This document shows, in pieces, positions 47,508 through 56,681 of a stretch of 64,000 nt of DNA. How positions within the stretch are numbered: position 1 is the first letter of the stretch; the number at the start of each line of letters is the position of its first letter. This stretch comes from Ilyomonas limi (GTDB taxonomy: Bacteria > Bacteroidota > Bacteroidia > Chitinophagales > Chitinophagaceae), in the NCBI RefSeq assembly GCF_005233845.1, contig NZ_SZQL01000022.1, positions 1-64,000 of the forward strand, in the 5' to 3' direction. A program made the translations under genes and the position numbers. Below the pieces are notes generated by a model. The model did no database searches. It was given only the letters and a program-made list of their open reading frames with translations, and had not been told where the DNA came from.

Positions 47508-48872
47508 TTATTTATTTGCACCGTTTTCATTCCAATGATCAATACGACTCATACAATTCATTAATGCCCTCAACACGTGATACGTGCCTTTCCAGATGTG
47601 TGCTTTTAATGCTGTTTTACGTTCCGGCTCATTGTCCAAACCTTCTTCGTACCAGTCGCCATGTTCATGATCTATCAGGTATTTTTGTACATAATCCCAT
47701 TCTTTATAAAAGTGTTGCAGATAGTGCATCGGATCGTCGGGATATTGCTGTGCCATCATGAGCAATGTATTTAACGCTTCTGCCTGTGCCCACCAGTTTT
47801 TGCTTTTATTAATGATGGTAATACCGGACTTATCTTTATAATAATACCCTTCATCGTAAAAGCCACCCAATGTACTGTCCCAGCCATTGCGCAGCGCATG
47901 ATCTACCATCTTCTTTCCTATCGCTAATGTTTTAGTATCGTGCTCATTACCCAATGCTTCGGTAGCCTCCTGCATGAGGTAAGCGGTCTCCACATCATGT
48001 CCAAAAGAAACATGATCAAGGTAACGCAATTTAAGTATTGCCTCTTTAGAGGAATCGCGGGAGGAGACCGGCTGCCAGTCTGTTGTAAAAAACAATTGAA
48101 GATAGCCTTTGGGTGTTACAATGGTGTCTCTTATCAGCAACCACATTTCCTGCAATCTTTCTCTTACCAGTGGATCTGGCCATACTTTATACAATTCTGT
48201 TAAGGCTTCCAGAATATGAATAGAACTGTTCTGGTCTTTATAGCCCAAATCGGAAGTGCTCTTTACATCTGCGGTTCTTATCACTGGCGATCCATCCCTT
48301 TGCAGGTGCTGAAAATAACCTTTATACTTCGGGTCATGGCTATGCTTTTCCAGCCACATAAAAGCAGTTTTTGCAAGGCTCAATGCAGCCGTATCGTGCG
48401 AACATTCGTAGTATGCACTTAAGCCATAAATAGCAAATGCATTACCATACGCTTCTTTAATAGTACTCTTAGGGGTGCCATCTCTTGTAACTAAATTGTA
48501 AAAGCCGCCATATTGTTTATCCCACATTTTATCTCTTAAAAAAAGAAAACCCTGGCGCGACATAGCAATATAGGATGTATCGTGATAAAACATAGCAGCC
48601 TTGGCAGTTGACCAGGTATGCCTTGCCTGTGTTACAATCATTTTGTCCTGGTCACCAACAGGCTTAAAGTCGTAGGAAAAAGTGCTTAAATAACCACCAT
48701 ATACTGTATCAATATCACGGGGATAATATTTATCAATCAAGCCTTGCTTTGCAGCATAGCGCATTTGCTGCGCAATAGAATCCAGTGTATTGGCCTGCTG
48801 CGAAAAAACATGACTTGAAATGCAAATGGAGAGTAATAAAGCAGCAATTTTTACGAATGTTTTATTGAACAT
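47508..48872 (-). CDS. AGE-fold (N-acylglucosamine 2-epimerase family) protein with a signal peptide
   Basis: Encodes 454 residues. A clear signal peptide (IAALLLSICISSHVFSQQ) precedes an (alpha/alpha) barrel of the AGE superfamily. Typical segments are QARHTWSTAKA, YGNAFAIYGLSAYYE, H292 in FGHDVETAYLM, WWAQAEALNTLL and HEHGDWYEE. The family interconverts sugars at C2 (GlcNAc/ManNAc, cellobiose, mannose/glucose). Most known members are cytoplasmic, so export to the periplasm is unusual and suggests it acts on free oligosaccharides or has changed function. It lies 117 bases before GH97 and downstream of SusC/SusD pair 3. Substrate unknown. Confidence 0.82.
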   Translation of the reverse strand: MFNKTFVKIAALLLSICISSHVFSQQANTLDSIAQQMRYAAKQGLIDKYYPRDIDTVYGGYLSTFSYDFKPVGDQDKMIVTQARHTWSTAKAAMFYHDTSYIAMSRQGFLFLRDKMWDKQYGGFYNLVTRDGTPKSTIKEAYGNAFAIYGLSAYYECSHDTAALSLAKTAFMWLEKHSHDPKYKGYFQHLQRDGSPVIRTADVKSTSDLGYKDQNSSIHILEALTELYKVWPDPLVRERLQEMWLLIRDTIVTPKGYLQLFFTTDWQPVSSRDSSKEAILKLRYLDHVSFGHDVETAYLMQEATEALGNEHDTKTLAIGKKMVDHALRNGWDSTLGGFYDEGYYYKDKSGITIINKSKNWWAQAEALNTLLMMAQQYPDDPMHYLQHFYKEWDYVQKYLIDHEHGDWYEEGLDNEPERKTALKAHIWKGTYHVLRALMNCMSRIDHWNENGANK

Positions 48873-49201
48873 TTATGTATGTATTTAATAATGTTTTTCA
48901 AGAAAAGATTTGATTAATTCTATTGGCATATTCTGCACTGCCTATCCCGAACATGAGGAAAGCCGTTGCTAAGGTACTCATAAGTATAAGTTTCCATCAG
49001 TGAATTTGCACAATGGCTTACTCCCCATTTTTATTTACGCTTAGAAACAAACAGAATCACCTACAATGCTAATCATTATACGCGACGTGCAGTATTAATG
49101 CATTATCCCTTTTTACACATCGCTATCGGCAACAATTACAGATAACCTGCTACATTCTTATTGAATAATAGAATAAATGTACAGGCTTGTATTATAAATA
49201 A
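48873..49201. other. Intergenic region upstream of the AGE-fold gene
   Basis: These 329 AT-rich bases precede the AGE gene on the minus strand. No gene, consensus box or repeat was recognised. With the strong terminator just upstream, a separate promoter for AGE/GH97 is expected here. Confidence 0.3.
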
Positions 49202-49237
49202 AAAGCAAGGCTTTGTTTTATTACAAAGCCTTGCTTT
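49202..49237 (-). terminator. Strong terminator after SusD 3
   Basis: A perfect 15-bp stem, AAAGCAAGGCTTTGT (49202-49216) with 49223-49237 and a 6-base loop, followed on the minus strand by a T-rich run (TTATTTATAATA). It begins 29 bases past the SusD 3 stop and separates the SusC/SusD 3 message from the AGE-GH97 genes. Confidence 0.85.
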
Positions 49238-49265
49238 AGCATATCAGACTACTAATAAATTCCTA

Positions 49266-50987
49266 TTAATAACCCGGATTCTGAGTTAAGTTGGGATTGA
49301 GACCGATTGCCTCTTGTGGAATAGGTAATAACTCACGTCCGGGCGGCAGCGCATTATTGAATATACCGTGCGGCTGACCATCGTGTGTTGGTCCGGGAGC
49401 CGGATTAGGTATCGGATTAATGCTGCCAGCAACGGTTCCGTAGGCATCATGAATAAATTCTGCCGCTACATCTGCACCAGCTCTGCGCAGGTTATAAAAG
49501 AGCGAATATTCGCCGGTCAGTTCATGCCGGTATTCGCTCAATACCATTTGCAGCGGATCGGTGATAGGTTGAGCCGGTGAGCCATCGTAGCGGGCGCCAT
49601 CCTGCATTACTTCAGGTGCTGTGCCACCCCAGGCTCTGTCTCTTACCATTTTTATATCGGCCATAGCGCCTGCAATATCGCCGGTGCGCACTTTACACTC
49701 TGCCCTGTCTAACAAGATTTCTGCATAACGCAACATGATTTGGTTTTGGGAACCAAAAATGACCTGGTTACCCGAGTTGCCGGTGAGGGTTGGATCTCTC
49801 CATTTTTTAGAACAATAGTATCCCGAGCGTTTTTGATCGGACAAGCCATACCAGGGGCGCTCAACTGTACCGCAGGTATTGATGATTTTGCCATCGGAGC
49901 CAATGTAGCGCTGATCACCGGCTGCGAACCCTGATTGCACCAACGGATAACCTCTAATACCACCACGGGCAACAATACCCGGACTTATTAATGAATCGCC
50001 AGGCCCTACAATAGTAGCCAGCTTGCGTTTATCGCCCGGCTGGTAAGAAAGCCATAATGCCGGATTGCCATAATCGTAACCAAAATTAGATACTTCTTCG
50101 GGCCAGCTAAAATCATCTATCCACGCTACTTCTCCACCTGCCTGCCAGCCGCCATCCCAGCTTTGGGAGCCGCTCACATCAAACTGAATTTCAAACAGCG
50201 ATTCATCGCTGTTCTGGTGGTCAAACTCATGCACATCTACAAAGTTTGAAAGCAGGTGATATTTTCCATCCAATTCATTGAAATTTTCCATGGCACCGGC
50301 ATAATCCTTTAGCCACATGCGGGCAGCGCCCTCATAACCCAATGCAGCACCTTTGGTAGCCCGGCCTAAATTTTCGGCACCCATATCCTCTTTCCACGGC
50401 AACAGGCTGGCAGCCTGCTGCATATCCGATACTACCTGCATGAATACAGAGTCCTGTGAAGATCTTGGTGTTAACCCGTTGGTTACCGAATTTAATTCCA
50501 ACGGCACGCCGCCAAAAGAACCTGCAAGGTAATAATACGTCATGCCGCGCAAAAAATATGCTTCACCAGTTAAACGCTGTGCCAGTTCGGGTGTAACGAT
50601 ACCTTTTTCTTTTGCAGTTTCAATAATGCCGAATGCGGAATTTGCCCTGGCAATTCCTATGTAAGCATTGTTCCAGAAAGAAGGCAGTGCATAGAAATCT
50701 GCCGGGATAGCATAGTAGTTCCAGATGATATCATTGCCATAGTTAAACCAGTCATGCGTCATAAAGTTGGCATAATACCATATTGATTTTTTCAGCAGGT
50801 CACTATTCTGGTAAGTATCATAAATAGCGTTTACCAGTGCTACTACATCAGACGACTTCTGAAAAGTAGCATCTTCTGTAGATTGAAAGCTATTAGTTTG
50901 CGTTAAAAAGCTCTTTTTGCACGCCAATGGCGTCAGCGCTAACGCGCCCAGCGCTATAATAGTAATATATTTTATCTTAAGTTTCAT
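49266..50987 (-). CDS. SusD-like surface lipoprotein (RagB/SusD), pair 3
   Basis: Encodes 573 residues. The signal IIALGALALTPLAC puts the lipidated Cys at residue 23, then KKSFLTQTNSFQSTEDATF. MLRYAEILLDRAECKVRTGD and the ending LNPNLTQNPGY are SusD family marks. It starts 25 bases after the SusC 3 stop. It would bind the glycan imported by SusC 3; with GH97 and the AGE-fold protein downstream, the target is likely to carry alpha-linked galactose or similar end sugars, but this is inference. Confidence 0.92.
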   Translation of the reverse strand: MKLKIKYITIIALGALALTPLACKKSFLTQTNSFQSTEDATFQKSSDVVALVNAIYDTYQNSDLLKKSIWYYANFMTHDWFNYGNDIIWNYYAIPADFYALPSFWNNAYIGIARANSAFGIIETAKEKGIVTPELAQRLTGEAYFLRGMTYYYLAGSFGGVPLELNSVTNGLTPRSSQDSVFMQVVSDMQQAASLLPWKEDMGAENLGRATKGAALGYEGAARMWLKDYAGAMENFNELDGKYHLLSNFVDVHEFDHQNSDESLFEIQFDVSGSQSWDGGWQAGGEVAWIDDFSWPEEVSNFGYDYGNPALWLSYQPGDKRKLATIVGPGDSLISPGIVARGGIRGYPLVQSGFAAGDQRYIGSDGKIINTCGTVERPWYGLSDQKRSGYYCSKKWRDPTLTGNSGNQVIFGSQNQIMLRYAEILLDRAECKVRTGDIAGAMADIKMVRDRAWGGTAPEVMQDGARYDGSPAQPITDPLQMVLSEYRHELTGEYSLFYNLRRAGADVAAEFIHDAYGTVAGSINPIPNPAPGPTHDGQPHGIFNNALPPGRELLPIPQEAIGLNPNLTQNPGY

Positions 50988-51012
50988 AGCTTACATGTTT
51001 TCAGTTGTTCAC

Positions 51013-54000
51013 TTAAAAGGTTACATTCAAACCTATCGTAAAATACCTTGATGAAGGATAGGTGCCGTTGTCTATACCATTTTGTGTTGCATTGCCACCC
51101 TGGATGCCAATTTCCGGATCAAGTCCGCTGTATTTGGTAATCGTAAACAGGTTTTGGGTAGAAACATATACCCTCAGTTTACTCATGTAAAAACGTTTCG
51201 CTACATCAACCGGTAAAGTATATCCGATGGTAAGATTTTTCAGTTTCAGGAAGCTGCCATCTTCTACCCACGCACTGGATGGAACATTGCTGCCCTGTGC
51301 ATCATCGTTATAGGTAACTCTTGAGTAAACATTGGAAGGATTAGAAGGTGTCCAATGGTTTACATAATATTCGTAGCTTACATTTTCAACGCCTACAAAG
51401 CTGCGGTTTTGAAAACTTTGTAGAGAGCTCTTTTGGTAATTAAGGATTTTGTTGCCGTAAGTACCATAAAAATACAGGTTAAAGTCCCATGCTTTGTAAG
51501 AGGCGTCTAAGTTAAGACCGCCAAAAAACTTTGGCAGCGGGCTGCCCAAACCTACTCTGTCATCTGCATTTACCTGACCATCGCCGGTTACATCTGCAAA
51601 ATAACGGTCGCCGGGTTGGGTAACAGGCTTCCAGTAATATCCTTGCGGCGCTTTAGCATTCAACTCATCAATCTGCGCCTGCGTTTGGAAAACCCCCAGC
51701 GATTTATATCCATAAAATTCGCCTACAGTTCCATTAATATAGCTTCGCGAAAATTCGGTCCAGCCATTGCCTGCAATAGTAAGTCCACCAAAGTTTTGCA
51801 CAAAGTCTGTTCCGGAAGTAACACTCGTTAAGGTGTTTTGAATGGTGGTAAGCGTTAATAAGGCACCGTAGCTAAAATCTCCTGCATTGTGGTTGTAACT
51901 GGCTGCAAATTCAAAGCCTTTGTTAATCATGCTACCCACATTGCGTGTCAGGTAATTGTAACCGGTTTGCGCAGGTGCTCTGAGGTTCAACAAAAAGCCC
52001 TTTGATTTTCGCTTAAACCAGTCCATTGTAAAGGTGAGGCTGCCACCCAACAATGTAACATCCATACCAATGTCTGTTTGATAGTCGGTTTCCCATTTCA
52101 GGTCTGGATTAGCAGGTTGTGTTTGTGCAATACCGCGCTGGTACAATTTTTCGAAAGGATAACCCAGGTTGCCACTGTTGCTGGCAGGCAATCCGGTAGA
52201 AAAAAGTGCCTGGTATTGGAATGGCGATATGGTAGCCTGGTTACCCACTTCTCCATAACTGCCTCTGAATTTTAAATCTGTTAACCACTTAACATCTCTA
52301 AAAAAAGATTCTTCTTTTGCTCTCCAGGCAATAGCGCCCGAAGGGAATACACCATATTGGTGACCGGTATCAAATTTAGAAGAACCGTCTCTTCGTACCG
52401 TACCAGTAAGAATGTAGCGATCAGCAAACTTATAAGTTAACCTGCCGAATTGAGATGCCAAAGTAGTAATAACTTGTCCGTTTCCATATTGATCCAATTG
52501 CAGGTTGGTAACCTGCGCCAGATCCCTGATTACACTATTGGGCGGAATACCTTGCCCCCCCATGGATGTATAGGTATTTTTCTGTGCAGAAATACCACCT
52601 ACAAAATTGATGGTATGCTGGCCAAACGTTTTATCGTACGATACCGTATTCTCCCACAACCACTCAAAAGTTTGATTGAGATGCTGGCTGTATAGCGGAT
52701 TGGTTGTTGGCCCACCCAGGTTATATTGGTCGTTTAAACGGTTATCTTCCGGTTGAAAAAAGGAGCCGGAGTAATTGCTGAAATTTACACCACCATTGGT
52801 TTTAATTCTAAGCCCGTCAACGATCATTACTTCCAGTGAAGAATTAGCCAACAGGAAATTGGTAATATTTTTATATTGATTGGTTTCAATACTGTATAGT
52901 GGATTACCATATTTAGCTACGTAGGTACTTTTAGGATTATAAAATCCATAATTGCCATTGGCATCCTTTATCTGGCTGGTCAGTTTATTGCCACTGTCCA
53001 ATGTTGGGGGTAACTGAGTGAGTTGTACCAGCGATCCGGTGCCAAAAGGATTATTAGCATCCTGGTAAGCATATTTAGCATTGGTGGAAGATTTCAGCCA
53101 TTTGAACGGTGTATAATCCAGATTAAGGCTTAGTGTATATCTTTTAAAATACGAACCTTCTACAATTCCTTTCTGGTTGTAATAGCCAAGTGAAGAAGCT
53201 GCCTGTACTTTGTCGCTGCCGCCGCGTATGCCAATACTATAATTTTGGGTTAAGCCGGTGCGGTACAGCGCATCCTGCCAATCTACATTGGTGAGTGCAG
53301 AGGGCGTACGCCATATTGGTAATTCCTGAAAATTGTGCAGCGAATCAGCATCCGCTACTTCATTAGCCAGGGTAGCCCATTGCTCTGCATTTAATACTTT
53401 ATATTTCTTGGGTGTGCTTTGGAAAGCTTCATACGCATCTACAGCAACCTGTACGCCACCGGCTTTGCCTCTTTTGGTAGTAATAATAACCACCCCGTTT
53501 GCTGCACGGATACCGTAAATAGCCGTAGCTGATGCATCCTTTAATATGTCTATGGTAGCAATATCGTTGGGGTTAAGGTTGTTAATGCCGCCGGTAACAG
53601 GATAACCATCCACTACATACAACGGTGAATTACCGCCACCCGCCAGGCTGCCAATACCCCTTATTAATACGGAAATGTTTCCACCAGGAGCAGCATCATT
53701 ATTTACAATCTGCACCCCTGCTGCACGCCCTTGCAAAGCCTGATCTACCGAAGTAACCGGCACTTTTTCAATTTGCGCAGCCGATACGCTGGCAACAGAA
53801 CCTGTTAAATCCCTTCGTCTTTGTGTACCATATCCTACCACTACCACCTGCTGCAGCGATTGTACATCGGCTGCCAATTGTACGTTAATGGTACTCCTGT
53901 TGTTTACCGGCACTTCCTGGGTAGTGTAACCTACGCCGCTAAACACCAATACGCCATTTGCCGCTACATTGATGGCAAAGTTGCCATTGTTGTCGGTTAC

Positions 54001-54195
54001 AGTGCCCGTTTTGGTTCCTTTTACCTGCACGCTTATACCTGCCAGTGCGCTATCAGGAGCAACCATACTGGTTACTCTACCCGTTACACGCTGGGTTTGC
54101 GCCAGCAAACCGGTGCATGTAACAATTGTAAGCAACAGCATCAGTAAAAGCCGCCGGTTCCTGTTGCTTTCATAAAACAGTTGTTTTTTCTTCAT
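51013..54195 (-). CDS. SusC-like TonB-dependent outer-membrane transporter, pair 3
   Basis: Encodes 1060 residues. A signal peptide (LLMLLLTIVTCTGLLAQTQ) after a basic start, a CarboxypepD_reg-like domain (VTGRVTSMVAPDSALAGISV), the SusC plug (VDQALQGRAAGVQIVNND, ILKDASATAIYGIRAANGVV) and a barrel ending GLNVTF are present. It forms the transport channel with SusD 3. No regulator gene is adjacent; the long upstream gap may hold its control sites. Confidence 0.92.
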   Translation of the reverse strand: MKKKQLFYESNRNRRLLLMLLLTIVTCTGLLAQTQRVTGRVTSMVAPDSALAGISVQVKGTKTGTVTDNNGNFAINVAANGVLVFSGVGYTTQEVPVNNRSTINVQLAADVQSLQQVVVVGYGTQRRRDLTGSVASVSAAQIEKVPVTSVDQALQGRAAGVQIVNNDAAPGGNISVLIRGIGSLAGGGNSPLYVVDGYPVTGGINNLNPNDIATIDILKDASATAIYGIRAANGVVIITTKRGKAGGVQVAVDAYEAFQSTPKKYKVLNAEQWATLANEVADADSLHNFQELPIWRTPSALTNVDWQDALYRTGLTQNYSIGIRGGSDKVQAASSLGYYNQKGIVEGSYFKRYTLSLNLDYTPFKWLKSSTNAKYAYQDANNPFGTGSLVQLTQLPPTLDSGNKLTSQIKDANGNYGFYNPKSTYVAKYGNPLYSIETNQYKNITNFLLANSSLEVMIVDGLRIKTNGGVNFSNYSGSFFQPEDNRLNDQYNLGGPTTNPLYSQHLNQTFEWLWENTVSYDKTFGQHTINFVGGISAQKNTYTSMGGQGIPPNSVIRDLAQVTNLQLDQYGNGQVITTLASQFGRLTYKFADRYILTGTVRRDGSSKFDTGHQYGVFPSGAIAWRAKEESFFRDVKWLTDLKFRGSYGEVGNQATISPFQYQALFSTGLPASNSGNLGYPFEKLYQRGIAQTQPANPDLKWETDYQTDIGMDVTLLGGSLTFTMDWFKRKSKGFLLNLRAPAQTGYNYLTRNVGSMINKGFEFAASYNHNAGDFSYGALLTLTTIQNTLTSVTSGTDFVQNFGGLTIAGNGWTEFSRSYINGTVGEFYGYKSLGVFQTQAQIDELNAKAPQGYYWKPVTQPGDRYFADVTGDGQVNADDRVGLGSPLPKFFGGLNLDASYKAWDFNLYFYGTYGNKILNYQKSSLQSFQNRSFVGVENVSYEYYVNHWTPSNPSNVYSRVTYNDDAQGSNVPSSAWVEDGSFLKLKNLTIGYTLPVDVAKRFYMSKLRVYVSTQNLFTITKYSGLDPEIGIQGGNATQNGIDNGTYPSSRYFTIGLNVTF

Positions 54196-55212
54196 GTCTC
54201 TGGTTTAAAAGTTTTTGGATGGTTAGTTTGAAGCAGCAAAAGAAAAGCTGTTTTTTATTAGGCAATCATGCGCTTTCTTGTGCTGCATTATTCAACATTC
54301 ATTTGTATGAATATCCGTTTTCAGATTGCTTGAATACCGTGCTATTCCTGAATAATAAGGAAGTGAAAAGTTTTATGTGTGGCATTCCATTTATCATTTA
54401 TCCAATATTCCCATCGTCAGCAATCATCAATCAATGTATTTAATATTTATTGCTTATTCCGGTTGTGTGCAATCCGGTCATTCATTTGTAATGTTGTTGA
54501 GAAGCATGTCAGTAATTCCTTTTTTATTTTATTCATAAACAATACATCTTTAGCAGCCTTCGTCTGGCAATACAATTTTAGTAAATTTATACCACCTTAC
54601 TTAGAGGTAAGTAAACCTTTATTTACGCAAATGTTGCCGGTAGCAACTGCATAATTACTACAATTTTGAAGTAAGTGATAATAATAACGAAATAAGTATT
54701 ATTGTATGTTAAAAAAGTATTGGCGTGCTTTTACAGTTTATTCAATTGCCTCGGGATGCAGGCAACCTATTCTACATTATATAGTTTTTTTTCAAACATG
54801 CACTTATCAATATCTATATTGATAATGTAGATAATTGGTAATCAAGCCTGTATTACCGTTGGCTCCTTTTATCATTTTTATCCCTGGTTGTTGTAGCTGT
54901 TTTGCAGCTATATGCTTCATCATTCTTGTTTTTGATACAAGCGCCAGTTCACCAGAAGGAGTTACGCTGACAAGTTGCTATTGTTGATGCCTTCGCATTT
55001 GCCCGTATGCTTCAAAACCTGAAGCGATGAAAGTCATATATAAGCAAATAAAAAATGAGTGAGTAACTCCTTGCTTACCGAACAGGAGCATAAACTGCTG
55101 TAACACAAGATGTACAACCTTTGCTTAAACTACTGAAATATGGAATAACCATGTATATTTTATACAAAAATCTGATTACATTTATGTAGTCATAATTACA
55201 TAACCCTTCTTT
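54196..55212. other. 1-kb AT-rich intergenic region between SusC 3 and the TIR-CD225 gene
   Basis: These 1017 bases separate divergent transcription units. No convincing gene is present. A dyad TATCAATA-TCTA-TATTGATA lies at 54805-54824, and stems TAGCTG/CAGCTA and GCTTCA/TGAAGC lie in 54895-55030. Just before the TIR gene are GTATA-TTT-TATAC (55153-55165) and TACATTTA (55177-55184), a -7-like box one base off consensus. Control sites for both neighbours are likely here. Confidence 0.4.
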
Positions 55213-56010
55213 ATGCCAAAATATAGCGGAACCATTTTTATTAATTACAGAAAGGACGACAGCAATTGGAATGCCTTGGCCTTGTATAATGAGTTGCAGA
55301 AATATTTTGAGGAAGAGCGGCTTTTTAAAGATTTTAATGCCATACAGCCTGGTGATGATTTTGTGTTATCCATCCAAAGGGCATTGAGTAAATGCGATGT
55401 ACTGCTGGTAGTAATGGGCAGGCATTGGCTGGATGCAAGGAACAGTAATAACGTACGTCGCCTGGATGATCCTGATGATTTTGTAAGGATAGAAATAGCT
55501 ACTGCACTGGAAAGAGGCATACAGGTAATACCGGTGTTGTTTGATAATACCCCCATACCAACGCCACAGCAATTACCCGATAATTTGAAGCCCCTGAGCA
55601 GAAGGCAGGCTATAGAAATAAATCCAAACGGGTTTGAGGATGATGTAAAAAGGCTGGCAGTTGCCATAAAAAAAGTATTGTGCGAAGAGGAGACAATACC
55701 TCCTACACCCAAAAGCTTCAAAGCCACTGAAACAAGAGGAACAAACAATCCGCCGCTCGCAAAACCCGATAATAATTTGGTTTGGGCAATCATCACAACA
55801 CTGCTATGCTGCCTGCCTCTGGGAATTGTTTCAATTTTGCATGCCAGCAAGGTAGATAGCTTATACCATAGCGGTCAATATGACCTGGCAAAAAACGAAT
55901 CTGCCAAAGCTAAACAATGGGCCATTTATGCGGTTATTGCCGGCGTTGTTGTATACGTTTTATATTTTATACTTATTGTATTAGGCAGTACATTTAACTC
56001 CGGTTATTAA
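55213..56010 (+). CDS. TIR domain fused to a CD225/dispanin membrane domain
   Basis: Encodes 265 residues. Residues 1-150 form a bacterial TIR domain: GTIFINYRKDDSN at the start, SKCDVLLVVMGRHWL in the middle, and E94 in FVRIEIATAL at the position of the NADase Glu. A Pro/Thr/Asn-rich linker (about 157-188) leads to a CD225/dispanin (IFITM-like) domain: WAIITTLLCCLPLGIVSILHASKVDSLY, with the Cys pair C199-C200, then YDLAKNESAKAKQWA and a second membrane helix (about 238-260). TIR domains sense or signal, many by splitting NAD+; CD225 proteins insert in membranes. DUF2752 follows after 6 bases. Function, possibly defence or signalling, is unknown. Confidence 0.87.
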   Translation: MPKYSGTIFINYRKDDSNWNALALYNELQKYFEEERLFKDFNAIQPGDDFVLSIQRALSKCDVLLVVMGRHWLDARNSNNVRRLDDPDDFVRIEIATALERGIQVIPVLFDNTPIPTPQQLPDNLKPLSRRQAIEINPNGFEDDVKRLAVAIKKVLCEEETIPPTPKSFKATETRGTNNPPLAKPDNNLVWAIITTLLCCLPLGIVSILHASKVDSLYHSGQYDLAKNESAKAKQWAIYAVIAGVVVYVLYFILIVLGSTFNSGY

Positions 56011-56016
56011 AAGCCA

Positions 56017-56415
56017 ATGAAACTGCTGAATCATCATTTAGCTGTAGCCGCATGCATAGCAATATGCAGTGTGGCCATGTATGTACTTTACTTTTTCAAT
56101 CCGCTCCGCTATGCTTTTTATCCGCCTTGTTTGTTTAAAAAAATAACTACTTTAGATTGCCCTGGTTGCGGAAGTGCGAGAGCGCTCCATTCGGTATTGC
56201 ACGGTAATATTTTAAAAGCCGCAGACTATAATTTACTGGTGGTATTATTTATGCCGGTTGTAATATGCGGACTGCTATATTTTTGTACAGGCAGAGGAGA
56301 AAGGCTGTGGCGTGCATTGAATAAACCATTGTTATATTTCCTTATTATTTGTACGTTTTTCATCCTCCGGAATATCAACATTTATCCCTTTACTTTTTTA
56401 AGTGCCGGTAAGTAA
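56017..56415 (+). CDS. DUF2752 membrane protein
   Basis: Encodes 132 residues of the DUF2752 family. Three hydrophobic segments are seen: about 9-29, 68-92 and 103-118. The family motif C48-P-G-C51-GSARA is followed by LLHGN-type HSVLHGNILKAADYN. The function of this family is unknown; the CPGCG motif suggests metal or redox chemistry at the membrane. It starts 6 bases after the TIR-CD225 stop, so the two are almost certainly one operon. Repeat copy 3 lies just downstream. Confidence 0.85.
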   Translation: MKLLNHHLAVAACIAICSVAMYVLYFFNPLRYAFYPPCLFKKITTLDCPGCGSARALHSVLHGNILKAADYNLLVVLFMPVVICGLLYFCTGRGERLWRALNKPLLYFLIICTFFILRNINIYPFTFLSAGK

Positions 56416-56445
56416 AATTGTGCTGCTGCTATTGCAACTTTAAGG

Positions 56446-56598
56446 CACAAAGCAGAAAGCAATCCACTAATAACAGTAAAATCATTATACTGCTTCAGTA
56501 TTGATGGATTAATAAATGAAAAGCTTTATTTTAAAGTTCAACATCAGCGCTCTATATTGGTTTAAGGCATAGCACAAACTGTCTTTACTGCACTTGCA
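56446..56598. repeat. Dispersed inverted-repeat element, copy 3 (decayed)
   Basis: This stretch shares CAGTAAAATCA, TTCAGTATTGAT, GATTAATAAATGAAAAGCTTT, TTCAACAT and TTTAAGGCATAGCACAAACTG with the element at 59062-59226, in the same order over about 130 bases. The terminal arms are poorly kept. It follows the DUF2752 gene. Confidence 0.5.
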
Positions 56599-56668
56599 AT
56601 CGCATCTTTATTTCTAATCCATTTTTTATCCCGTGTTTAATCTTACCTGTTAAATATGCAATACTTTT

Positions 56669-56676
56669 TACATTTG
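56669..56676 (+). promoter_or_regulatory. -7-like box just before the pseudouridine synthase start
   Basis: TACATTTG fits TAnnTTTG and ends five bases before the ATG at 56682. Transcription from it would give a leaderless or very short-leader message. Confidence 0.3.
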
Positions 56677-56681
56677 CCATT

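Noticed and set aside
54790-54990. A short minus-strand frame of about 60 codons (SVTPSGELALVSKTRMMKH) in the 1-kb gap
   Set aside because: No sensible start, interrupted by stops on both sides and no known family; treated as chance.
55245-55850. A 201-codon open frame antisense to the TIR-CD225 gene
   Set aside because: Its protein is a low-complexity Ser/Leu-rich shadow, while the plus strand encodes two clear domains.
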